A stretch of 21,913 bases of DNA, from the NCBI GenBank assembly GCA_964467615.1, contig CAYXRK010000073.1, positions 1 to 21,913 on the forward strand, in the 5' to 3' direction. The translations under genes and the position numbers were made by a program. The stretch's first letter is position 1; each line of letters starts with the position of its first letter. The stretch is from CAYXRK01 sp964467615. Its GTDB lineage: Bacteria > Hydrogenedentota > Hydrogenedentia > Hydrogenedentales > GCA-2746185. The notes under the pieces were generated by a model. It ran no database searches. It saw only the letters and a list, made by a program, of their open reading frames with translations, and was not told where the DNA came from. Shown piece after piece: positions 1 through 6,699 of the stretch.

Positions 1-9
1 TCCACCCTT

Positions 10-142
10 CGACACCCTCAGGGCGAACGGGTGAGGGGCCTACCGCGCGGGCCGTCTACCCTTTGACCGATCGACAGCTCACGGCCCTGGGCGAAGCCTG
101 CGACACACTCAGGACAGGCGGGTGAGGGGCCTACCGCGCGGG
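10..142. repeat. 42-bp imperfect direct repeat, two copies (10-51 and 101-142)
   Basis: Two copies of a 42-bp sequence lie 91 bp apart. By eye 37 of 42 positions match, and the last 23 positions are identical (they contain GTGAGGGGCCTACCGCGCG). Each copy can form a small hairpin: 5-11 with 24-31 around copy 1 (one bulged base) and 96-100 with 115-119 around copy 2. The 'CTTCGACA...CTCAGG' core resembles dispersed palindromic intergenic elements seen in many environmental genomes. No gene is recognised in 1-220, and the element is probably intergenic. Confidence 0.6.
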
Positions 143-220
143 ATGTTCAGATCATGCATGGCGCAAAAATCTTCGCAGGAGAACAAGATCCTGACGGAGC
201 CCAGCATCGGTCCCGCTCCG

Positions 221-240
221 GTGCTCTGATTTAGGAGCAC
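221..240. promoter_or_regulatory. Palindrome upstream of the toxin-antitoxin promoter, possible operator
   Basis: GTGCTC (221-226) and GAGCAC (235-240) form a perfect 6-bp inverted repeat separated by 8 bp. It ends 3 bp before the proposed -35 element of the toxin-antitoxin operon. Antitoxins of type II systems commonly repress their own promoter by binding such palindromes, so an operator role is plausible. Only the palindrome itself is seen directly. Confidence 0.4.
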
Positions 241-243
241 TGA

Positions 244-272
244 TTGCCAAGTAGTTCGCTGTTCGATAAAAT
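244..272 (+). promoter_or_regulatory. Sigma70-type promoter of the toxin-antitoxin operon
   Basis: TTGCCA (244-249) and TAAAAT (267-272) each match the sigma70 consensus at 5 of 6 positions and are separated by exactly 17 bp. Transcription from this promoter would begin around 278-280, on or next to the toxin ATG at 279. No Shine-Dalgarno sequence precedes that ATG. Together these features predict a leaderless mRNA. Confidence 0.55.
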
Positions 273-278
273 CGCCAT

Positions 279-563
279 ATGAATATCTACGAATTTGTTT
301 GGCCGGAGGATCGAATCGAGCACATCGCGCGGCACGACGTTACCGTTGAGGAAGTAGAGGAGGTATGCTTCGGTAGTGCCTACGTGAGGCGCGCGAAGTC
401 CGGGGGTGCAAACCCGGTATACTATGTGCTCGGCCGAACGTCGGCTGGCCGGTACATGTTCTGTGTCGTCATTCAGTTCCCTGACGGCAAAGGCTTTCCG
501 GTCACCGCGCGGTCTATGACCGACCCGGAAAAACGGAGTTACATCCGATGGCAAACTCGATGA
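279..563 (+). CDS. BrnT-like toxin of a type II toxin-antitoxin system
   Basis: This 94-residue protein has the BrnT/COG2929 layout: an N-terminal tryptophan in 'FVWPEDRIEHIARHDV', a 'TVEEVEEV' helix, a central strand 'YYVLGRTSAGRYMFCVV', and a C-terminal 'TARSMTDPEKRSY' like the 'ARKATRRERR.YE' end of BrnT. BrnT proteins are small RelE-fold ribonucleases that inhibit translation and are neutralised by a partner antitoxin. The ATG at 279 has no ribosome-binding site but sits at the predicted transcription start. The next gene begins at 548, inside this one, so the two are co-translated. Toxin-before-antitoxin order is typical of brnTA. The fold assignment is secure by pattern. RNase activity is inferred from the family. 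Confidence 0.8.
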   Translation: MNIYEFVWPEDRIEHIARHDVTVEEVEEVCFGSAYVRRAKSGGANPVYYVLGRTSAGRYMFCVVIQFPDGKGFPVTARSMTDPEKRSYIRWQTR

Positions 564-811
564 GCCGAGCACAGCTTCCACAATCCGATTCGATCCAGGA
601 ATTGGCTTCCTTCTGGGACACGCACGATCTCTCGGATTTTGATGACCAGTTGGAAGAGATTTCCGGGCAAGCCTTTAAGCGCAAACCGGTCGTAAATGTC
701 CCCCTAGAAGCCGATGAAATGGAAGCGGTGCGAGAGCTTGCGGAGTCCAAGGGGATGGACTCGGTGGAACTGATCCGCGAATGGATTTTGCAACGAATTC
801 ATCTCGCTTGA
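548..811 (+). CDS. CopG-type antitoxin, partner of the BrnT-like toxin
   Basis: This 87-residue protein starts with a 'QELASFWDTHDLSDF' segment, the hallmark of the Pfam family 'CopG antitoxin of type II toxin-antitoxin system'. It ends with a ribbon-helix-helix-like region (strand 'PVVNVPLEADEMEAV', then 'AESKGMDSVELIREWILQRI'). The C-terminal part should bind DNA and repress the operon, and the N-terminal acidic segment probably contacts the toxin. The ATG at 548 has GGAG at 535-538 with a 9-nt spacer. A second ATG at 560 forms an ATGA overlap with the toxin stop and would remove four residues, but it lacks a clear ribosome site, so 548 is preferred. Confidence 0.82.
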   Translation: MANSMSRAQLPQSDSIQELASFWDTHDLSDFDDQLEEISGQAFKRKPVVNVPLEADEMEAVRELAESKGMDSVELIREWILQRIHLA

Positions 812-860
812 GCGTGACGCTTCTGGCGAAAAACTTGGCGCGTGCGTTCGCGGGCCGTCG

Positions 861-2036
861 TCATACCTGGGCGAGCGCTTGCTCCATGTCGGCGCGCAGG
901 TCTTCGAAGTCTTCGATGCCGACGGCGTAGCGAACCAGGCCTTCGGGAATTCCGGCGGCGGCGCGTTCTTCTTCGGTGCATTCGACGTGACTGGTGAGTG
1001 ACGGCGGCCCGACGATCGTTTCAACTTGGCCGAGGTTCGCCGCCATGTACGCGAGTTCCAATCGGGGCAACAGCCTTGCCACCGCCTCGAAGCCGCCCTT
1101 GAGCGCGAAGCTCAGCACGCCGCCGAAGCCGCGCATTTGGGAGCGCGCGGTCGCGTGGCGCGGGTGGCCCTTCAGTCCGGGATAAAAAACTTTTTCGACC
1201 TTCGCGTGGCCCTCGAGAAACTCGGCCATGTGTTGCGCGTTCGCGTTCTGCCGCTCGACGCGCAGCGCGAGGGTCTTGAGGCTTCGCAGGAACAACGACG
1301 CACTGTGCGCATCCAGCGACGCTCCCGTGAGTTCGCGGAACAGCAATACGCGCGCGACCAGTTCCGCGTTCCCGCATAGCGCCCCGCCCAGGACGTCGCT
1401 GTGCCCGCCGATGTATTTCGTCGCGCTGTGGACCACGAGGTCCGCGCCCAGTGTCAGCGGCAATTGGTTAATCGGCGTGGCGAACGTATTGTCCACGATG
1501 GTCGTCGCACCGACGCGGGCGGCCGCTTGGGCGAGCTTCTTGATGTCGAGCACTTTCAACGTCGGGTTCGTGGGCGTCTCGAGATACAGCACGTCGCAGC
1601 CGTTTCCGATCGCGCCAACGATTTCGGTCTCGTCGTCCGTGCTGCAAACCGTGCATTCGATGCCGAACCGTGGCAGGATTTTCGTAAAGTGCAGATACGT
1701 CCCGCCATACACGTCGCTGACGCCCACGACGCGTTGGCCCGGACTCAGCAGGGCGAAAAGCGTGTTGCTGATGGCGGCCATGCCAGTGCTAAACGCGACC
1801 GCGGCCTCGGCCCCTTCGAGCGCGGCCATCTTCGCTTCGAACAACGCGACCGTCGGATTCGAGTTGCGGCTGTAGATGTGGCCGGGCGTCTCGCGCAGGG
1901 CGACCGAACGCCATGCGTCCACGTCGGGATAGGCGTACGCGGCGTTCTCGAATATGGGCGGTACGATTGCGCCGGATTGCGGATCGATCTCGCTGCATTC
2001 GTGTACCGATCGAGTTGATGGACCGCGATCTTTCAT
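861..2036 (-). CDS. PLP-dependent trans-sulfuration enzyme (cystathionine gamma-synthase / O-acetylhomoserine sulfhydrylase / methionine gamma-lyase family)
   Basis: This 391-residue protein has the full-length Cys/Met metabolism PLP fold. Visible motifs are 'YSRNSNPT' (55-62; Tyr and Arg reach the neighbouring subunit's cofactor phosphate), 'STGMAAI' (83-89), 'DVYGGTY' (108-114; stacking Tyr110), 'VDNTFATP' (Asp182 contacts the pyridine nitrogen) and 'SATKYIGGHSD' (Lys207 forms the Schiff base). Family members act on O-acyl-homoserine, cystathionine or methionine in the cytosol, and the exact reaction cannot be told from sequence. The frame extends 17 codons further upstream, but the ATG at 2036 has GGGAG five bases ahead and fits the family N-terminus. 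It is divergent from the S41 protease, 93 bp away. The C-terminal end converges on the antitoxin gene with a 49-bp gap. Confidence 0.9.
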   Translation of the reverse strand: MKDRGPSTRSVHECSEIDPQSGAIVPPIFENAAYAYPDVDAWRSVALRETPGHIYSRNSNPTVALFEAKMAALEGAEAAVAFSTGMAAISNTLFALLSPGQRVVGVSDVYGGTYLHFTKILPRFGIECTVCSTDDETEIVGAIGNGCDVLYLETPTNPTLKVLDIKKLAQAAARVGATTIVDNTFATPINQLPLTLGADLVVHSATKYIGGHSDVLGGALCGNAELVARVLLFRELTGASLDAHSASLFLRSLKTLALRVERQNANAQHMAEFLEGHAKVEKVFYPGLKGHPRHATARSQMRGFGGVLSFALKGGFEAVARLLPRLELAYMAANLGQVETIVGPPSLTSHVECTEEERAAAGIPEGLVRYAVGIEDFEDLRADMEQALAQV

Positions 2037-2129
2037 CGCCGCTCCCGGTGATACTGATTTGCGAATGCTACCATACCGAGGCATCACCCGCGCTAGAATG
2101 TGAGCGCGATATAGGGAGCGTTACGCGCC

Positions 2130-3497
2130 GTGCCCTCGATCAAGCCGAATCAACTCGAGGGCTGGTGGAGATCGCGGGGCTACGGCTGGATGCTTCGTGT
2201 AACGCCCGGCGCGTTCGAACTCTACGACACTGTTGGCCTCGTCTCGCTGCTCCGCGAATCTGGACCGATTGATGACCTGTTCGAATGTTGCGACAGATTC
2301 GCTTTCTCGGGTCCGGACGAACTCTCGCTGTTTCACCGCGGCGATCTGACACGGCACCAATTCGATCGCTCCGGTGGGCCGGTTACCATTTTCCCTTCTG
2401 GACAACACAAGGACCCGGTGTCGAATTTCAACTTCCTCTGCCAACTCTTTGACGAGCACCACGCATTTCTTCGCGAGCGGGGAGTGGATTGGAAGGAAGT
2501 AAGTCGGGCCTATCGATCTCGAGTGACCGCTTCCGCCAGCGACGAGAAACTTCTCGACGTATTTTCGGAAATGCTCGCGCCGCTTCGCGACAACCACGTC
2601 TACGTGGCAAGTCCCACGCGCGTGGTCAGCTCCGACAAGCTGGCGCCGCTACGGCCGGATTTCCAACGGGCCTTTCGATTGCCGACCACCCGTGTCAGCT
2701 CGAGGAGCACCGTCGATGCAATCGCCCCGCAAATCCTGTGTACATTGCTCGCCGATTTCCCGAGCGCGAAGAGCACATTTCGATCCGGCTGCAACGATGT
2801 GCTGAGTTGGTGCGAACTCGAACCGGGCATCGGCTACATCAACATTCTGAGGCTGTTCGGGTTCGCCGACACGGTCGCGGCACGCACCGCGGACGACCTC
2901 CCGCACTCCCGCATCGAAGCCGCGCGCTTCCTCGAAGACGATATGGCCGCGCTCGAACGCGAGCTGGATAGTGTCATGATTGATCTCGCATCGATGCGCG
3001 CGATCATCGTCGATATCCGGATCAACGGTGGCGGTTTCGATCACGCCGGACTCGCCATCGCGGGCCGATTCGCCGGGAGCGAGCGACTCGCGTATACGAA
3101 GCAAACGAAATGGGGATCGACGCGGACGGCGGCCCAGCAAATCTGCGTCCATCCGGTGCAGCGTCCTTCGTATCACGGGCCCATTGTACTGTTGACGAGT
3201 GCTCTGACACTCAGCGCCGGCGAGGTTTTCGCGCTGTGCATGCGCGCGCTTCCGAACGTGACCACCGTCGGGGAGGCCACGCTCGGCATTTTGTCTGACA
3301 ATCTTCTCAAATGCTTGCCGAACGGCTGGGAAGTCAGTCTCTCGAACGAAATCTACACTGCCGCGGACGGCAACGTGTACGAAGTGGTGGGTGTTCCGCC
3401 CGATTTTTCGGAGCCCGTTTTCGGCGGTGGTTCGATTTTGGAATCGTTTCGAACCTGGTTGGCAGCTGCCGTCCGACTGGCCAAGAGCCGATTGTAA
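2130..3497 (+). CDS. S41-family (tail-specific / tricorn-core type) serine protease
   Basis: This 455-residue protein has a C-terminal S41 catalytic domain. The nucleophile motif is 'TLSAGE' (Ser362, Glu365), preceded by the strand 'GPIVLLTS' and by 'IIVDIRINGGG' (292-302). An upstream 'LLDVFSEMLAPLRDNHVYV' (141-159) matches the region holding the family's Asp-x-His element (His155). S41 proteases cleave unfolded or short peptides at C-terminal tails. The first ~100 residues are not recognised, and no signal peptide or PDZ domain is evident, so a cytoplasmic role is likely. The start is GTG at 2130 with GGGAG at 2114-2118, 11 nt upstream. A possible -10 TAGAAT lies at 2094-2099 without a good -35. 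The 3' end converges on the transporter gene with a 6-bp gap. Confidence 0.8.
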   Translation: MPSIKPNQLEGWWRSRGYGWMLRVTPGAFELYDTVGLVSLLRESGPIDDLFECCDRFAFSGPDELSLFHRGDLTRHQFDRSGGPVTIFPSGQHKDPVSNFNFLCQLFDEHHAFLRERGVDWKEVSRAYRSRVTASASDEKLLDVFSEMLAPLRDNHVYVASPTRVVSSDKLAPLRPDFQRAFRLPTTRVSSRSTVDAIAPQILCTLLADFPSAKSTFRSGCNDVLSWCELEPGIGYINILRLFGFADTVAARTADDLPHSRIEAARFLEDDMAALERELDSVMIDLASMRAIIVDIRINGGGFDHAGLAIAGRFAGSERLAYTKQTKWGSTRTAAQQICVHPVQRPSYHGPIVLLTSALTLSAGEVFALCMRALPNVTTVGEATLGILSDNLLKCLPNGWEVSLSNEIYTAADGNVYEVVGVPPDFSEPVFGGGSILESFRTWLAAAVRLAKSRL

Positions 3498-3503
3498 AGT
3501 CCG

Positions 3504-4874
3504 CTACACCCGCGCGGCCTTTCTTGCCGCGCGCTGCTCGATCCGCCGGCGAATGATCCGTTGACGGCGCTCGTCGATCGGGAAGTTCCAGATGAGCGGC
3601 AACGTGCATAGTTGCGTGATGGCCGGACCCGCGATGAACAACCACTTCATACCGGAGTTTGCGAACGCATCGTTCACGTGTCCCTCTTCGAGGCTGTATC
3701 CGAATACCCGTCCGAGGGCGATCAACGCCAATCCACCCGAGGCCGCGGTCATTTTCACCGCAAACATTTGAAACGCGTAGTAGTTGCCGGCGCGATCGAT
3801 GCCGGTCTTGAAGATATCGTAGTCGATGATGTCCGCCAAGATTGCATACGGCACGGCGACGCTGACGGTGTTCGTAAATCCATACAGTGCCATCAAGATC
3901 GTCACCGGCCACACCGCGGATTCGCCCGGTTCGACCCAGGCGAGCGGCACCAGGATGATCGCATTGATAAGCCAACCGTACGCCCACGCCCTGTGCTTGC
4001 CCATCCAATTCGCAATCTTCGACCACACCGGGATTGCGGCCATTGAAACCACGGTGACCACCAGTAGCATGCGCGGGAAGTGGTCTCCGATTTGTAAGTA
4101 CGCGTCGACGTAGGGAAACAACAACGCGGCAAAAATACCCGTCCCCGCGCCGGCCAGGATGAACGCCGCGATGAACCGAAGATAGGCCTTGTTGTGCGCT
4201 ATAGAGCGCACGAGATCGAGGAACCCGGTCCTCTCATTCGGTACCGCTTGACCACTGGGCGCGATCCACACTGCGAACACCACGAAGAACGGCAGCGCCA
4301 ACGCGGCCGAGATTCCCAGGATGCGCGACGTCTGCGGAGTGATTTCCTCGCTATTCGACACTCCAATCACGACGAGCAGGATAGGCACCAACGGCCATGC
4401 GATGCCCCCCGCGGCTTCAAGCAATCCTCGATAGCTGAAGACCCGAGTGCGACCGTCATAGTCGTTGCTGAGCTCGCCACCCCACGTGGTGTGCGGAATG
4501 CTGTACATGGCCCAGCCGAAGTAAAAAACCATCGACCAAAATCCGTAGTACAGAATGCCCGCTGTCGGCGGGATCCAGAACAGGAACACCACGGAAACCG
4601 CCGTCACGACACCGCCCGCGAGCACCCACGGTTTCCGGGGCCCCATGCGGCTGCGCGTGAGATCGGACCAGTAGCCGATCAACTGATCCGCGAATGCGTC
4701 GAACACGCGCAGGCCGATGAGTATCGATCCAGACGCCACCAGCGATACTCGCGCGTGGTGCGAGTACAGCGACGGCATGATGGCCGTTACCGGCACGACA
4801 ATCATCGTGATGGCGAAACCGGGCAGCGAATACGCGATCAATTGCCAAGTCGTGGGCGCCGAACTCTTCGCCAT
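3504..4874 (-). CDS. MFS transporter of the glycoside-pentoside-hexuronide (GPH):cation symporter family
   Basis: This 456-residue protein has about 12 hydrophobic segments. The GPH signature after helix 2 is clear: 'RVFDAFADQLIGYWSD' (56-71; Asp59 and Asp63 correspond to the cation-coordinating acids of MelB-type carriers) followed by 'RMGPRKPW' (76-83). A second family motif, 'GELSNDYDGRTR' (133-144), and 'ILADIIDYD' and 'NYYAFQMF' in the C-terminal half also fit. GPH carriers import sugars or glycosides with Na+ or H+, and substrate cannot be read from sequence. The ATG at 4874 has GAGGAG ten bases upstream. The gene is divergent from the hydrolase operon (118-bp gap), so joint regulation and uptake of that operon's substrate are plausible but unproven. 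Its stop codon is TAG. Confidence 0.9.
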   Translation of the reverse strand: MAKSSAPTTWQLIAYSLPGFAITMIVVPVTAIMPSLYSHHARVSLVASGSILIGLRVFDAFADQLIGYWSDLTRSRMGPRKPWVLAGGVVTAVSVVFLFWIPPTAGILYYGFWSMVFYFGWAMYSIPHTTWGGELSNDYDGRTRVFSYRGLLEAAGGIAWPLVPILLVVIGVSNSEEITPQTSRILGISAALALPFFVVFAVWIAPSGQAVPNERTGFLDLVRSIAHNKAYLRFIAAFILAGAGTGIFAALLFPYVDAYLQIGDHFPRMLLVVTVVSMAAIPVWSKIANWMGKHRAWAYGWLINAIILVPLAWVEPGESAVWPVTILMALYGFTNTVSVAVPYAILADIIDYDIFKTGIDRAGNYYAFQMFAVKMTAASGGLALIALGRVFGYSLEEGHVNDAFANSGMKWLFIAGPAITQLCTLPLIWNFPIDERRQRIIRRRIEQRAARKAARV

Positions 4875-4992
4875 TGGAGACTCGCTCCTCGTCCGCTGAT
4901 CGCTACACGGCCCCTACGCGCGGCGCGCAAGTCTACCGCGCTTTCGCGGAACTTGCCATGTTAGGGTACCGCGCATTGGAGTCGGACGTTCG

Positions 4993-6699
4993 ATGAGTTT
5001 TGGCGAGGGATATCTCAAGGGCCGCGAGGGCATCTCCGGTCCTTTCTCGCAGCCGATCGACACGCTCTTCGAACGCTTTGACCGCCCTCACACCCCTGGC
5101 CTCGCGGTCGCCGTCGTCAAAGATGGAGTCGTTGTTCACCAACGCGGATACGGTGTGGCGAATATCGAAGACGATGTGCCAATTTCGAGCGACACGGTGT
5201 TTCGCCTCGGTTCGGTGTCCAAACAGTTTTGCGCGACGGGTATTTTGCTTCTCGAGGATCGCGCGGAACTTTCCCTCGACGACGACGTGCGCCGGTTTGT
5301 CCCCGAGATGCCCGATTACGGCCTCCCGATCACGCTTCGCCACCTCTTGACAATGACCAGCGGGCTGCCGGACGGCCTGGGCATGGCGCTCTTCAGCGGG
5401 CTGCACGTCCACTCGCCGATTTCCCGTGCGCAGATACTGGCCATGCAGCTTCGCCAATCGCGGCCCATGTTCCCGCCCGGCGACGACTGCACCTATTGCA
5501 ATACAAACTACGCCCTGCTCTCGCTCATCTGCGAAAGGATCAGCGGAAGACCGCTGGCAACATTTCTACATGACGAAATCTTCTTGCCGCTCGGAATGAA
5601 TTCGACGCGGCTAACTTCCAAAATGACCGATGTTGTTCCACGCAAGTCTCGCGGGTATCAACCGGCCGGCTATTGGGACCGCAAGGATGCAGCAGCAGCA
5701 AACGCTGCTTGCGCGCACGAGATAGGAGTGATGCAGGTCGAACTGAGTGGTGACGGCGGAATCGATACGACGATCACCGACATGGTGAAATGGACGCAGC
5801 ACTATCGGCGTCCGACCAAGTTCGGCCCAAACTACCGGGAACGAATGGAGACACGCGGAATCCTGAACGACGGCCAGATGACCGCGTATGCGTGCGGTCT
5901 GACCGTCATGCAATACCGCGGGCTGCGGCGCGTGGGCCATGCGGGCGGCATGCCCGGCTACGTTGCCGATTTCGCGTTTTACCCTGAACACGATTTAGGC
6001 GTTGTGCTGCTCGCGAACGTGCTGGACGTGGCACTGCTCCAGTCAGCGGATCGGATCGCCGACTTAGTGCACCGCGACGGTATCGCCCCGGCGGCGCAAG
6101 AATCGCGTTTCGCCAACGATTCGGACCCGGAGATCGCGGCGTTGCAAGGACTCTATGTTTGTGAAGAGCAGGGTTACTCGCTCCAGTTCGTGCGCGAGAC
6201 GGACGAAGATTTCTGCTACCTAATGGGCGAGCCAATTCGCCTCATTCATGACGGCCCAAGTCGATATCACTCCGCGAAGGACACCGTTCATGTGCGTATC
6301 GAGGTAGCGCCGGGAAGTCCGGGCTCGCGGCCTGCCCTCCACGTCCAGTTCGGAGCACTGCCCAAATGCGTGTTCCAGCCGGTAGCCCCTGAACCGCTGC
6401 ACGTGGACACGCCCGACGACTACGTCGGCGAATACGTCAGCGACGAACTCGGCGAGTGCCATCGCGTGCGATGGGAGAACAACGATCTCGTCGTCGAGCT
6501 CTCGAGTCCGTTGCGAACCCTTCTGTGGCGGAGCCTCTCGCGTCGTATTGGCGACGTCTTCACGGCGGAAATCCCCGGAGAGCCCAGCGCCTCGAACGTG
6601 ACCGTCCGATTTGTCCGCGGCCCCAACGGTTCCGTCCACGAACTGGCCTACGCGCTCAGCCGCATCCGCGGCGTGACCTTTCGAAAGATGGCGCGATGA
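4993..6699 (+). CDS. Beta-lactamase-fold serine hydrolase (S12 / D-aminopeptidase-like), first gene of the hydrolase operon
   Basis: This 568-residue protein has all three active-site elements of the class C beta-lactamase/S12 fold: 'SVSK' (Ser74, Lys77), 'YCN' (Tyr168, Asn170) and 'HAG' (316-318). After the ~360-residue catalytic domain come ~190 beta-rich residues, with 'YVGEYVSDEL' (477-486) typical of the lipocalin-like tail of D-aminopeptidase/esterase-type members. Family enzymes hydrolyse D-amino-acid amides, D-peptides or esters rather than necessarily beta-lactams. There is no signal peptide, so it is probably cytoplasmic. The ATG at 4993 is preceded by GGAG at 4978-4981. The stop TGA (6697-6699) overlaps the ATG of the next gene as ATGA, indicating translational coupling. 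Confidence 0.88.
   Translation: MSFGEGYLKGREGISGPFSQPIDTLFERFDRPHTPGLAVAVVKDGVVVHQRGYGVANIEDDVPISSDTVFRLGSVSKQFCATGILLLEDRAELSLDDDVRRFVPEMPDYGLPITLRHLLTMTSGLPDGLGMALFSGLHVHSPISRAQILAMQLRQSRPMFPPGDDCTYCNTNYALLSLICERISGRPLATFLHDEIFLPLGMNSTRLTSKMTDVVPRKSRGYQPAGYWDRKDAAAANAACAHEIGVMQVELSGDGGIDTTITDMVKWTQHYRRPTKFGPNYRERMETRGILNDGQMTAYACGLTVMQYRGLRRVGHAGGMPGYVADFAFYPEHDLGVVLLANVLDVALLQSADRIADLVHRDGIAPAAQESRFANDSDPEIAALQGLYVCEEQGYSLQFVRETDEDFCYLMGEPIRLIHDGPSRYHSAKDTVHVRIEVAPGSPGSRPALHVQFGALPKCVFQPVAPEPLHVDTPDDYVGEYVSDELGECHRVRWENNDLVVELSSPLRTLLWRSLSRRIGDVFTAEIPGEPSASNVTVRFVRGPNGSVHELAYALSRIRGVTFRKMAR

Noticed and set aside
4936..4949. CCGCG/CGCGG inverted repeat in the divergent transporter-hydrolase intergenic region
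   Set aside because: A 5-bp GC-only palindrome is expected by chance in DNA of this composition. It is not enough to call an operator.
4194..4964. 256-codon plus-strand frame opposite the GPH transporter
   Set aside because: Composition is His/Arg-rich without motifs, and the opposite strand encodes a clear 12-helix transporter.
6456..6695. 80-codon upstream extension of the prolyl oligopeptidase frame
   Set aside because: It lies inside the S12 gene, is Arg-rich, and has no family similarity. The ATG at 6696 forms an ATGA overlap and fits the family N-terminus.
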